Assembly (NCBI GenBank): GCA_902806565.1
Contig: CADCXA010000050.1
Coordinates: forward strand, 558,001-622,000
From: Hypoxylon rubiginosum
Lineage: Eukaryota; Ascomycota; Sordariomycetes; Xylariales; Hypoxylaceae
DNA length: 64,000 nt
Reading direction: 5' to 3'
Each line of letters opens with the position of its first letter. The stretch's first letter is position 1. The translations under genes were made by a program, and so were the position numbers. The notes beneath the pieces are model-generated. The model was not told the DNA's origin. It saw only the letters and a list, made by a program, of their open reading frames with translations, and did not search any database. Below, in pieces: positions 35,804-48,387 of this stretch.

Positions 35804-38800
35804 ATGTCTACGGCTCAGGAGAACGCTCAATCCGTCAAGGTCCTTGACGACCTGATGCAGAAGCTCACTCTTTCCAAGGATGCCGCCGCTGCTAAGGACG
35901 CTTCGAGTTCGCTGGCGTCCTTTATCAACGGTCGCATCGAGGACCAAGAAGCCCCCACCAGGTAAGAAATTTTTGCCACCCCTCTATTTTTTATCTATCT
36001 GCGCATTTTGTACCTTTGTGCCTTTCCAATCCAAAAATACCCCCCACCCATCGCACGTGTCCACGCATGCACATCACATTGGCAATAGCATTTTGCAGGC
36101 GACGGGCGCGTCTAGGTATTTTCCTCAATTTTCTGAGGTTAATTACTCCTGCTGCTTTCGTACTAGTCGTGGAATGGGTGTGCTGAAGAAAATTCTAACC
36201 GCCCAACATTCATTCATTTGCAGCCAAAACACTGGTTCTGTTCGGAATATAGATGATCATGCCGCTAATGTGTGAGTTTGATTTATAGAACCGTCGAAGC
36301 CTTAAAGAAGCAGCTCGCCAACAAGAAGGATGCCTCGGCCCGCGAAAAGGCTGCTAGTGCCATTCAGGCTATCGCTCAGCATTCTGAGATCGCACCCAAC
36401 GTCGAGCCCTACCTAGCCGTTCTCCTACCTCTTGTCTTGGGTGCTATCGGTGACAAGATCACCGGCGTCAAGAATGCTGCTATCGCTGCCTCGGTTGCCA
36501 TTGTCGAGGCCATCAACCCTAATGGCGTCAAGGCCGTTCTCCCTGCCATTGTAAACTCCATTCTGACTGCCCAGAAATGGCCCGAGAAGATCACGGCCCT
36601 CGACTGCATTGACATTCTTGTCAGAACGGCCCCTGCTCAACTGGCATTCCGCGTTCCTGAGCTTATCCCCGTCATCTCTGAATCTATGTGGGATACCAAG
36701 AAGGAAGTCAAGGATCGAGCCTACAAGACGATGGAGAAGCTGTGCGAGTTGATTGTCAACAGGGATATCGAGCGATTCATTCCTGAGCTCATCAAGTGTA
36801 TCGCAAAGCCTGAGAACGTTCCTGAGACGGTTCACTTGTTGGGTGCTACCACCTTCGTCACTGAGGTTCAGGAACCTACGCTCGCTTTGATGGTCCCTCT
36901 GTTGGATCGTGGTCTTGCTGAACGAGACACCGCCATCAAGCGAAAAGCAGCTGTGATTGTTGACAACATGTGCAAGCTCGTCGACGATCCCAACATCGTT
37001 GCCCCTTTCTTGCCTAAGATGATGCCTGGTCTCCAGAAGAACTTCGACAACTTGGCCGACCCCGAAGCTCGTGAAAAGACCAAGCAGGCTCTTGACACCA
37101 TCACCCGTGTCGGCGCTGTTAAGGACGGCAAGATTCCCGAGGTCCGCCACGATGGTGATATTGCCACCGTCCTCGCCCACCTTAAGGCTGTCGTTCCTAG
37201 CAAACATGCCAAGACGGCAGAAAAGTTGGCTCCGGTCATGCAGTACGTCTCTGCCATCGGTGGTCAACTCGTCGACGAGAAGGAGGCTGAGCCGGCCGTC
37301 TGGGCCTCCGCGGTGAAGCCCTTCGTTACCGTCCTGGTCGGTGATGTTGATGCCGAGAAGGTCGTCGACGCCCTCCGAAAGCGCGCCTCCCCCGGCGCTG
37401 AAGATGAAGCCGAAGAAGAGGCCGAGGAGGACGAGGGTGAAGACCTTTGCAACTGCACCTTTTCCCTTGCCTACGGTGCCAAGATTTTACTCAACCAGAC
37501 CCATCTCCGACTCAAGCGTGGCCGCCGCTACGGTCTTTGCGGCCCCAACGGCTCTGGTAAATCCACTCTCATGCGCGCTATCAACAACGAGCAAGTCGAG
37601 GGCTTCCCTAAGCAGAGCGAAGTCAAGACTGTTTTCGTCGAGCACGACCTGGATTCCGCCGATACGGAAATGACTACAATTGACTGGACCATGAAGAAGC
37701 TCTCCGAAGCTGGTGTCGACACTAGCAGGACGGAGGTCGAGAGGCGCCTCGAAGAGTTTGGTTTCTCCGAGGCAATGACCCAAGGCGAAATCACTGCCCT
37801 GTCCGGTGGTTGGAAGATGAAGCTGGCCTTGTGCCGTGCTGTCTTCGAAGCCCCAGATATCTTACTGCTCGACGAGCCCACTAACCACTTGGATGTGAAG
37901 AATGTTAAGTGGCTAGAAGACTACCTGATCAACTCCCCTTGCACTTCTATCATTGTTTCCCACGACAGTGGCTTCCTCGACAACGTCACTCAATACATTA
38001 TCCACTACGAGCGATTTAAGCTGAAGAAGTACAAGGGTAACTTGAAGGAGTTTGTTCGCAAGAACCCGCATGCCAAGTCGTACTATGAGCTAGGAGAATC
38101 CGAGATGGAATTCAGCTTCCCAGAACCCGGTTTCCTCGAGGGTGTCAAGACCAAGGCCAAGGCTATCCTGCGTGCCAGCAAGATGAGCTTCCAGTACACG
38201 GGTACTCCTAAGCCTCAGCTCACCGACATCAGCTTCCAGTGCTCTCTTGGTTCTCGTATCGCCGTCATTGGTCCCAACGGTGCTGGCAAGTCGACGCTCA
38301 TTAACGTCCTCACTGGTGAACTTATCCCAACGGGTGGTGAGATCTACCAGCACGAGAACATTCGTATTGCATACATTAAGCAGCACGCTTTCGCCCACAT
38401 CGACAACCATCTCGACAAGACTCCTTCCGAGTACATCCAGTGGCGATTCCAGACTGGTGAGGATCGAGAGACCATGGACCGTGCCAACAAGATCATCACC
38501 GAGGACGATGAGAAGGCCATGGACAAGATCTTCAAGGTTGAAGGCTCACAGCGTCGTATCATCGGCATCCACAGCCGCAGAAAGTTCAAGAACAGCTACG
38601 AGTACGAGTGCTCTTTCGCTCTCGGTGAGAATGTCGGCATGAAGAATGAGCGCTGGGTCCCCATGATGACAGCCGACAACGCTTGGCTCCCACGAACCGA
38701 GCTTCTCGGATCTCACCAGAAGATGGTCGCCGAAGTCGACATGAGAGAGGCTCTTGCCTCTGGTCAATTCCGACCTCTGGTCCGAAAGGAGATCGAGGCT

Positions 38801-39363
38801 CACTGCGCCAACTTCGGCCTCGATGCTGAACTCGTATCTCACTCGCGCATGCGTGGTCTCTCGGGTGGCCAGCGTGTTAAGGTGGTCCTTTCTGCGTGTT
38901 CGTGGCAGCGACCTCACTTGATCGTCCTGGACGAACCCACCAACTATCTCGACCGTGACTCTCTGGGTGCTCTGTCTAAGGCTCTCAAGAAGTTCGAGGG
39001 TGGTGTCATCATCATCACTCACAGCGCTGAATTCACCAAGGACTTGACAGAGGAAGTCTGGGCTGTCATGGACGGCAAGATGACGCCTTCGGGACACAAC
39101 TGGGTCCAAGGCCAAGGCGGTGGCCCGAGGCTGAAGCAGGGCGATGATGATGAAGAGGAGAAATTCGACGCCATGGGCAATAAGATCGTGTCGACGAAGA
39201 AGAAGGCCAAGTTGACTAGCTCCGAAGCCAGAAAAAAGAAGAAGGGCAAGCTAATGATTCCTGAGCATGTTCTAAAGTCTGAATTCAGCAGCTAACATTG
39301 ATTGCAGAGCGTATGGCCCGCCGGAAGCGCGGAGAGGAGGTTTTCTCGGACGAGGATGACTAA
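35804..39363 (+). CDS. Translation elongation factor 3 (eEF3), ABC-F ATPase, 1056 aa
   Basis: Exons 35804-35961, 36289-39245 and 39308-39363 give 1056 residues, the normal eEF3 length. eEF3 is the fungus-specific ribosomal ATPase that helps release E-site tRNA and completes translocation. Domain order is N-terminal HEAT repeats (to about residue 320), a helical linker with an acidic run ([14 protein letters not shown]), ABC1 with Walker [10 protein letters not shown] near 471 and signature LSGGWK near 557, and [11 protein letters not shown]2 follows with GPNGAGKST near 715, the chromodomain-like insertion, LSGGQR near 911 and [10 protein letters not shown]. The tail is basic then acidic, ending in SDEDD. 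The first intron is 327 bases, longer than others here. The second, 62 bases, starts with GC instead of GT; only this donor rebuilds the conserved [12 protein letters not shown] tail. The equivalent yeast gene is YEF3. Confidence 0.97.
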
Positions 39364-40367
39364 ATTACTCGCCAATATGCTTGTTGTTACGCATCCCTAC
39401 GAATTAATCCCGAATCACGAACATGATCTCACTTATTCCCTTTGTTTGATATGAGCAGAAAAGTTGGGGCTTTGCATGCATGGCTGGGCATTGTTTATGT
39501 ATCTCGAGTGTCCTAAGTTGCCAAGGCTTATCGCAACTAAGGTGACGCTCTGTCGACGTGGTCGAGCAGGATGAATCAGGAAAGGCGTGATTCCTCTGGA
39601 TTGGAGGTCCGGAGGTTAGCCCTTCGAATTCTTGACTGCGAGGATACCATAGATAGGAGCAAAGCAGGTCGCTGAATAAATAGACTTGATTCACAGTATT
39701 ATGACGACGATTCTAATATTGGTCTCCCGTGATACATACCAGAAAGATCTGCTCGGATTGTTCATGTCACTCAGGCTAGGAGTTAGGCAATAAGTGCGAA
39801 AGGTCTGCGTTCAAAGCTCTTATTTGAACCGGGGAGGAAAGGTCACATAGTTTATGAGCGAACGTGGATGAGCTTAAGATACATGAGATATCAACCGTCG
39901 AAGCGATAGGGGTTCAAGTTGAAATGGAGTTTCGCAGCTACCCATCAGCTTATTTTCCTATGCCTTTGGGTTATTTATTCCCCAAGTTAGTCGCATCCGG
40001 AGGGGATATTGGGATGAATAATAGAGAGCCCTTTGTCTAGTCTTTGTCGTGCGCGCGTCTCGAGTCCAACTTCCGAGAGCAGCGACAGCAAGCAGCAGGC
40101 CGACAAAGGCATTCATAATTTGCGGGATATCTGAAAGTATTTTCACCTTGTGGCTGCGGTTGACTAGAAGGTGAAATTCACAGCTTAGAAACACGCTGGA
40201 GAAATCATAGTAGTCGTAGTAGCGGGGGACAGAATCGTTACAAGTGTGCTAAACCATAGTACTAAACCATAGTATGCCCCCATCACTTATATAACTATAG
40301 TGGGTAGCAAGGCAAATATTAACTCTCATGAATATAGGAGAATTTAGGATCGACGAGTGATGCAATC
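39364..40367. other. Intergenic, no gene seen
   Basis: 1 kb between two plus-strand genes. Frames under 100 codons only. It contains the eEF3 3' region, and the promoter of the next gene at the right end. The near-repeat CTAAACCATAGTA occurs twice at about 40250-40273. Confidence 0.55.
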
Positions 40368-43300
40368 ATGGACGACGACTGGATAGAATTCGACATCCCC
40401 TTTGCCCAGGCGGCAGCGGAGACGGGGGCCCCGAACGAGACTTTGCAGCAAAACTGGGAACAGGCAATGGAACAATTAAGGAATATTATACCACCAGGTT
40501 ATCCATTTGACTGGGGACCTTGCATGATGGCGATTTGCGAACAGAGCGCAACCCTTAAGTCGGGCGACGTCATCCGTCCCGCGATCACTATACCTTCGGG
40601 GCCTTTTGATATCCAAAATCCAACTGGAAATGCGACCGGAACCGGTCACCATATCGACCCAAACATGATAGATATGACTAAGTTGGTCCCGAAGCGAATC
40701 GACAGCACGGGGTCTTATGACTATGTGTGGTATATCCCCGAGTGGTCTCACCCCGACTTCAACCCAAATGTGACGGTGTCGTATAACCAACCGTCTCGGA
40801 ATAATTATGCAAACGATCCAATGAGCAAGATGCGTCCAGCATTGCGGGCCCAAGATCTCGCGCGAGATCCGACCGACTGGGCCAAGCGCTGGGGTATCCA
40901 TCCGGACGAGCTGGGCGGCCGGAGTCGGCTCAGTCCGACGCTCTCCAAAAGCCGAGACCCGTTCGTGGACTACGCGAACCAGATCAACATGCTGAGCGAC
41001 GAGGGGAGGAGGGTAGCTATCGAGGCGTCGAGGGACGCGGCGAGGGCGGTGGGCGGCGGCGCAGACTACATCGCCCCGGAAGTGCTGGAAGAGCTCCTGA
41101 CCAAGGACGGGAAACTGTCGGGCAAGCAGCTTCGGGAAGAGCTGGCCAAGACTCTCGACCGGAGCCAAGGGACGGGGGCCAACCTCGACACGTTTATCAA
41201 CACGCTCAACGCGCGGGGGCCGCTCATATTCGATTCCCACAAGAACTTTCTCTCCAAGGCGAAAGCCGACCAGGACTGGCAGCGACTCATATTTCACGAT
41301 ATGACGAGCGACGACCTCATGATAGACAACATCATCACCTTTTCCAATGATGCGGTGTGCGATTTAGAGAACGGGATTAACACGTAGGTCTCCAGCCCAG
41401 GAAATGAATGATACGACGGAAGGCGGCGTATTCGTTGGCTGACGTGTTTATTTTTCATGTCGTTCTAGTTTACTTGCAAGGAATCGCTGGGTGGATTTCA
41501 ATATGAAGGGGATGGAAAGATTCATGCCTCGACTGATGTATAATATCAATGGCGAGAGGAGGGACTGGGATGTAGTGAGTTCTTCCTCCTCGCCTGTGTA
41601 TCGTGTCGGGGCTGCCGGCTGTGAGGTGAAGGGGAAGGGGTGGCGAGCGAGCGAGGACGTTAACTAACAACCGTGGCGGTAGACAACTAACGACGAATTA
41701 TGGGCAGCGCTGCAACCGGCACTGCAGCTCGTGTCCAAGGTTCTCGAGAGCAGACCACCTGGACTGGTGAGAGCAATGGACATGACAAACCGACGAAAAC
41801 TCGATGCTTTTCGGGACAATCGACTTACTCGCGAAGGATTTGGTGTCCCGGAACATATCCCCATCTACGGCGTGAGCCCGGATGACGATTATAATAGATA
41901 CGAGCAGCTGGTGAGGCTGCAGGAATTGGGCTTCGACTGGGAGACAGCCATAAGTAAAGTTTTGGAAGCTTACTTGACGATCGACGTAGGCAGCGGCTTT
42001 TTGAACCCTCAGCCCATGGCGAACTTCATACCCAATGTAGTCGACGGGGCATTAGAGAATCAGGAGTGCACTTACGGAACGACTCTCTCCTTGGGATCAG
42101 GAACCGCTAAGAACCCAATTGTTTTCGTCATCACCGTCTCAGCCGAGGTCATGTGGCCATTGCTGATGCCTCAGTTCAGCCAATCTGAGAAGATGGTTGC
42201 CTCCTTTGCACTTGCTACTACCTTGCTACACGAATTTGCGGTGAGATACGCCATGATCCTAGCCGGAGGAGGAGGAGGAGGAGGAGGAGGAAAATGATGA
42301 CCAGGTCCGCTGACTTAGTTCGTCTAGCATGCCGTCCTCATGGCCCAAAGGATGCTCACCACCTCGCCGATAATAGCACAACAAACAGCACAGTTACTTG
42401 GTTATGACGAGGAGGTCGTCAAACTGCTGTTGTCGGTGGGACGAGAGCTGTGGGACGCATTGAATCTCCAGAGCGAGCACATCTTGGCGGGCCAAGCAAA
42501 ACAGGAAGCCGGTTTCGATTTTGAGATGTCTCTCTGGGGCGGCATCGCCATGAACGCTAACCAGAATCGGTACACGGCACACGCCCGACAGATCCGAAAC
42601 ATTCCGTATATCCTAGCTTCCCGTCCGTTCCCGTTCCGTTACAACCCCCCCGAGGAGGGTTATGTGCAAGAAGTGGCGGTCCTCGGCATGCAAGCGTTCC
42701 CCGTGGAGGACTACATCACACCGATGACTCTCGACTGGATCGCCCAGTTCTTTTCCCAGAAGTGGTGGGACCAGGTATTCGGGGCGTTCGGGCACGAGGC
42801 CCTCAAGCTTCGCCCGTACAATTCGCGCCTGCTCAAGACCATGATGAACACGGAGTGGGTGAGGCAAGAAGACAAGATAGAAGCTTACGGCCGGGACGAA
42901 ACGAAATTTTTGAACCTGTGTGCCCATATGTTCGGCGAGAACGGGAATGCCCTCGTGGGGGAGTACATACTAGCGATGGCGGAGCAGCCGCTATTGCCGC
43001 AGATACTCACGAATCGCTGGAGTGTCGAGGTTGACCAGTGGAATTACGCAGTGCTCGCACCCCTTGAGAACAGCATGGAAAGGTTGAACGATTGGATGAA
43101 GACTGCTATACAAATCGTGGCAAAGGTGCGCAAGGTGCAGGGGGATTTACAATCTTACTACACAGCCTACTTGGAGGGATGGAAGCAACAAGCCCGGGAG
43201 GGAAATATCGTTGGAGGGCCAGGTCCGCTCTCCCTCGAGCAATTTGCGAACCAGATGACCCAGAACTTGGGGAAGATGGTCGGCGCAGGGGGGGTTCTGA

Positions 43301-44742
43301 TGAAGAGCAGTCTAGAGACGTATAACTATATGGTGCACGACATCGCGCGTATCCAGCGCATGGTATTCGACTACTTCAGCATGACTCCCGAAGCCCGGGC
43401 CGAAGTCTACAGCGGACTCGGGGAGGCGGATAACGGATACATAGGGCAACTCTACCAGCGACTGGTACGAATCCGCGACGTGACCGAACGCTTCATCCAA
43501 GGGTTCACGGGCCTCACGAAGATAGAGGAGCTGTCCAAGATCAAGCACAACTGGGCCGTCTTCATAAAACTGTACACCTTCTTGTACCAGCGGTATAGAG
43601 ACCTCCTCGCCATGCTGGGAGAGCAAGGGCAATTCCACCCCAACGACATCAAGTGGAAGCAGCGGTTCGCCAGCATCCCGTCGTCCTACTGGGTGAGCCG
43701 CATGGACCGCCTCCGCACCCTCATGCAGAGGGAGTACGTCAGGATGGACCCGCGCATGCGCAAGATCGTAGACGAGTGCGACGCGATCGTGCGCCGGTAC
43801 CCCGGGGCGAAAGGGGTATTGTCGGCCCCCCTCACCACCGGCGAGACCGACGCGGACAGCGTCGCCAAGGTGATGGAACAGATAACAAACGTAGGACAGA
43901 ATTTGCCCGCCGAGTCCATTGGCCCGTTTAATTGGACGGCGCCTACAATACCTACAGCGCCTGCAGCGCCGGAGAACCAGCAAAGTGGTACGCAGCCGCA
44001 GCCTCCGCAGCCTTCGCAACCTCAGCAACCTGCGCAACCCGAGGCGCCAAAACCGATCGCATTCTCACGCATCGTTTTCGGCCGAACCAACAAGCTCGAA
44101 GGCAGCCCCCCTTCCCGGACGTCGAGCGAGGAGGAATCGCCGAACCCGTTCCAGAACACCCGGACGAGCAGCCCGTTCGACGACCTCAAGGCCAGCAGCC
44201 AGCCGAACGCCTTCGGCCCGGGCGGGCCCATCCCGACGTCCGACCCGGACCAGACCACGTTCCGGCGGCGGAAGCCCGCCCCCGGCGAGTTCCAGGCCCC
44301 CATCTTCCCGAACCCGTACGCGACGCCCGACACGTCGACGGCCGACCTCGTCGCCTTCGACCAGGAGCAGCTGGTCGCCAACGCGCTCTTCGGCATGCAG
44401 CTCACCCGGCCCAAGGACCAGTACGCCACCGACGACGCCTGGCGGGACCCCGGCGAGCCCCTGGGCAACCCCGAGTCGCCGCCGCCGCAGTTCCTGGCCA
44501 CCCCGCTGCCGCCCGGCACCGCTCTGCTCTCCTCCTCGGCCTTCTCCGCGCCCGCCGACCCCCCCGGGGGCGGCGGCGGACCGAAGCCGCAAGGTTTGGA
44601 GGGCGGGTTTGCCCCGGGCGCGCTGGAAGGCATACAAAAGGCGATTTTTGATTGGAACGACGGCGAGGTCGACGAGCTCAAGGATTTCGTGTTCGAGGAG
44701 TTCGTAGCTAGTATCGGCGGCGATCTAAGTCTCGAGATGTAG
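40368..44742 (+). CDS. Large unknown protein with a zincin-like HEFAH motif, 1364 aa, four exons
   Basis: Three apparently separate frames are one gene. Exons are 40368-41383, 41469-41574, 41683-42240 and 42328-44742; the introns (85, 108 and 87 bases) have donors GTAGGT, GTGAGT and GTGAGA. Joining them keeps one frame and builds LENGINTLLARNRWVDF, then RRDWDVTTNDELWAAL, then LLHEFAHAVLMAQR. HEFAH (residues 557-561) fits the HExxH zinc motif; it is followed about 70 residues later by QEAGFDFEMSLWGG, where a Glu could be a third ligand, as in other fungal proteins I recall with an HExxH and an LGFxxE..FGG stretch. The N-terminal 500 residues are unrecognised. After about residue 1080 there is a Pro/Gln-rich region, then a disordered Pro/Ser/Gly region of unusually high GC. 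No signal peptide or membrane helix is seen. Protease activity is inference. A donor at 41572 is an alternative to 41575, dropping one Val. Confidence 0.75.
42265..42291. repeat. GGA trinucleotide microsatellite inside an intron
   Basis: Nine GGA units lie inside the third intron (42241-42327) of the HEFAH gene. If the intron were retained it would encode a poly-Gly run followed by a stop, so length changes here are harmless to the spliced product. Confidence 0.9.
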
Positions 44743-45363
44743 GAATATACAAGACCCGCGAGTTAAATTTATTATATAGGAGGAATTGGGGATTGGAGCC
44801 GGTGAGCGTATCTGGAACTGGGTGGGGGTCTTAAGAGAGGGACTGGTTGGTGTCTCCTTTTACGTAGATTTCGTAGGTGCTGTGCGTTGTCTGCTTCGCG
44901 TCAGATAGATTCATCGTTTAGTTAGCATTGTAACATAATATAATTGCGTCCCGTTCTGTTTCTTGGAAACTTGATGATTTCGTCGTAAGGATTATCTCAA
45001 TATTCGCTGAGTCTCGCTATTCTTGCCAAATACGAGAATGTCACTGCTAGGACCGTTCTCGTATCCTTCAGTTAAACCTAGCATTCAATAATGTGTTGTT
45101 TTCAAGAAAGTACTGGGAGGTAGTTAGAAACCCCTTACCTACCTACCTAGGTAGGTATCTACTTTTCAATAAGTGTTCTCATTTCTCAAGTCTCAGAATG
45201 AAAATGTCAAATACTCATACCGGTATATTAGAAGTGGCGTCCAAATATCTCACTTCTTCACATCGGAAATAATCGAAGCGTGGAATAAATTTGATATTCA
45301 GGGTATTCTATTGTAGGTTGGAGTCGGTTTAAAAATATGAAGCTGATGAGACACAATTACATC
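44743..45363. other. Intergenic between convergent genes
   Basis: 620 bases holding the 3' ends of two convergent genes. A clear palindromic TAGGTA motif (TACCTACCTACCTAGGTAGG) lies near 45136-45157. No gene. Confidence 0.6.
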
Positions 45364-48300
45364 TCATCTCGAATGTCTCAGGCCTTCTAGCGCCTGTGCT
45401 CCCTCTAGCGCTTCCTGTTGAGCTAATTCCCATCGTAGCTGATCTGATGGGCTAGGTGCCTTCTCATAAGTGACAGCATCGGCTTCCTTAAGCGGGCTCC
45501 TATAATTAGTAGTTTCATACCGCAGCTTGATAAGCGGATCGCTGAAGATCATTGGATGAGTGGCTTGGCGGATGGTAAAGACCTGTGGCTGCACCACAGG
45601 CGGTAGGTCGGCTAGAGGGCTGCGTGGAGAGATATTCAAATTTGGCTCGAGAGGCGCGATTCTTGCTGGGGGTGAACGCTCCCATCCTGGATGCAAAGGC
45701 GGCAACATCGGTCCTTTCGAAGAAAATGCGTCCAAAGTCGTCGAAACAGCCAATCTACTCCGAGGAGGTGCAGTCTCTCCTCTGTTCTGCGGGAGAGGCG
45801 TAGGTAGCTTTTTCACTGGTCTACTAACTGGCATGTCATCCATGATCTTCCGCTTTCGTTGACGAGGGTGAATTTTGACAGCGGCGGTAATAGAACTGGG
45901 TGCTTCATATGGAAGCGTTGGATTCTTCTCTTGCGGCGTCGGGACTCGGTTCAATTCGGCCAGCCTGGCCGGCGTCGGCGGTTTTCCAGTTCGTGCAAGC
46001 TCTTGCGCAGCCTTTGTGTATTGATCCCGAGCCTTGGAGTTAGTTGAAAACTTGGCCTTGACAGGAGGTTTGGATATCTTATTGGGTCTGGTAGAAATGG
46101 GTACGGCTGCCGGGGCGGATTTCCTCGCCCTCTTCGCCTTGGTAGCCCGACGGGGTTCAGGCATAGTAGAGACCGGCCCAGGAAGACCAGGTGTAGGACA
46201 ACTAGAGGCAGGGGGTGGAGCAGCCGGCGGAGACGGACGGGGCGGATCATATCCAAGCTTGTCAAATGGACGGTTGCCAATCTTGGCCAAAGTTTGGAAT
46301 ATTTCCCAGACCACGTACGCGCCACATTGGTAGTCGTTTCTCATCGAAGAAGGGTTCTTGGGCGGCGGTCGAGGTTTATCCACACCGATCGTATGTCGTC
46401 TCTTCTCTCCCAGGCTCTCGCGCTTCTTCTCGATGCCACTTTCGCGCTTCTTGGACATACTCTCCCTCTTCTTCTCAGCCAAGGCCTCGCGCTTTTGCTT
46501 TTCAAACTCTAGAATCTCATCGGGGGACAGCCAAAGGTGCGGTTTTCTATTTTTCAGATCATCGACCCAGGCGTCACAATCCCATTCGATCCAGTAGTCT
46601 ATCATGTCGCCCCACGCACTTTCGGAGGGCTTCGTTAGATTGATGAATACAACCTTGCCTCCCTTATTATGCACAGCTTTGGCGAATTCCTTCACCATGA
46701 CTTTAAGCCCATGCACTCGGAGACTTGTTCCTAGGATTAGTAAGAGATCCGGGCCGGCGGACAGGTCGTGCTGGACTATGGGAGATATCAGGTCGGACTG
46801 GGGATGCTCCTCCCCATAGAGAACAATGTCCGGACGAAGCTTGCCAACACCCAAGGCTCTCTTTCCCCTTTCCTGGCGTGCAGCAGTTGCTCCGGCGCAG
46901 TGGGGACATTCGGGTTGCTCGCCCGACATGGTACATGACTCTCGGCCGTCTTCATCCCAATCGCAGAGCTTTCCGCATACAAAACAACGCAGAGCATGTA
47001 AGGACCCGTGGAGAAACACGCATTCGACACCTTTATCTTGAACCAAGACCGAGCGCGCATTGCCTCGCCCAGAAGCCTCAGAGCCCTGCGAGGCTTGCAT
47101 CACATCTGCACCACCAAGGTCATCTTCGCCCTTTGTTGGTTCGCGGTTTTCTTTTGAGTCCTTCAAGTCCTTCGGATCCTTCTCGGAATCTACCAACTGT
47201 TGTTTAGCAGACTTTCTCCTCTTATTGCCTGCGCCATTCTTCAAATCGGTGGAAAGACCAATCTTTTTCTCGATTTCGTCGATGTTCTGTGTATAAACTC
47301 TTGCGAGCTTTCCGACATCGCGCAGTTGGGCGATAAAGCGATGAGTTGTAGTGGGTTCGACCTCTTTGACCTTCTGTCTCAAAGTCGTGGCGAAACGGTA
47401 AAAGACAGAAGTTTTTAACGGATCAGCCCATATGTTACTATCGAAGAGGTCACGCCCTTTCATATTGCGCAGGCTAGAGTTACAAGTTTGAGAAGAGAAT
47501 ATGTCCAAGGAATTTTGAGTGTCTTCGGAATCGGAGGAATCGGATGGTTCAGTAGTCCCTTGTGAACTACCATCTGTACATGAATTGGAATTGTCGTAAG
47601 GGTCAAATAATATTGGCGGCGGTGAAGAGAGGGGGGATGATGTGAATGTTGCACTTGAAGACGCTCTCGGACTAGCACTGCTCGTCTGATTACTATTGGG
47701 ACGTTTTAGTGAGCAAGTAGCCGAGTCATCAGTTCCGGGCGAGGCAACTTGAGACGAAGCGCTCGAGGGTTGAGCAGATACCGAGAATAATGATTCATGG
47801 CCTGCGGAGGATTCCGCGGAAGACTGGGTTGTGTTTCGCGGTAACGATGGCCGTAGTCCTGATTGTGATCGTGTAAGTCGTTGTAGCGATAGCTCGGGCC
47901 GTGCTGGCGCCTGTGCTTGTCCCCGGACGTTCTCCTCAATACCTGAATTGGAGCTGTTGACTAATCCTATCGTCTCGTCCCGGTTCCGGTCCCTGCAACC
48001 ATCTGGTGCGTGTACCGGTTCCGTGAGACCCTCCTGGTTGGTCGGGTCTTCCGCTGGCTGTGATATTCGTCTTCTTTTGGTAGGACGTCCACTCAGAGGA
48101 AAGTCAGCAGTTTGGCCGTCGGTTTCTTTGATGTGATTGGCTTCGGCGCGTTCGAATTGGGCTTGGATGAGCGAGTAGAGCCCATTCTCGGAGCGGAAAT
48201 CCTGCGTAATAAGTCAACGTCTGAAGATATGTACCCATAGTTTTGGAGGGAGAAACCGTACTGGAATGCCGGAATTAGTGCTTATTCCAGCACCAGTGAC

Positions 48301-48387
48301 AATGACCACTTTTCTCGCTTTCCCAAGAGAGTCGGCTACGTGCTGGAGAAGTTCCGAGGAGGTTGGTTTGACCTGAACAGTCGGCAT
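45364..48387 (-). CDS. Hst3/Hst4-type sirtuin, NAD-dependent histone deacetylase, 987 aa
   Basis: Exon 1 is 48387-48262 (42 residues) and exon 2 is 48201-45364; a 60-base intron with donor GTACGG lies between. The join gives VTGAGISTNSGIPDFRSENGLY, the NAD-binding start of sirtuins. The core is then interrupted by about 230 Ser/Pro/Gln-rich residues before resuming at GRDLFDSNIW (about 291). TQNID is at 346-350 and FLHGSLHALRC carries the catalytic His. A zinc site has CFVC and ECPHC pairs near 420-460. LLILGTSLRVHG and VFINLTKP follow, then DYWIEWDCDAWVDDL. The late core matches Hst3/Hst4 more than Sir2. In yeasts this class removes acetyl from histone H3 Lys56 in the nucleus and acts in genome stability. 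About 400 residues of Lys/Arg/Pro-rich disordered tail follow the core (KKRES repeats), with likely nuclear localisation signals. Confidence 0.9.

Noticed and set aside
36425..39115. Long minus-strand frames opposite eEF3
   Set aside because: They mirror the strong codon bias of eEF3 and have no homology.
43312..44707. Several frames of 190-260 codons overlapping the HEFAH gene on both strands
   Set aside because: All lie opposite or out of phase with the strongest frame, in GC-rich DNA where stops are rare; they are rich in Arg, Pro and Ala.
40368..44742. Three separate genes (40368-41387, 41731-42297, 42340-44742)
   Set aside because: Consensus introns join them in frame with a coherent protein across every junction, and the second frame lacks an ATG start.
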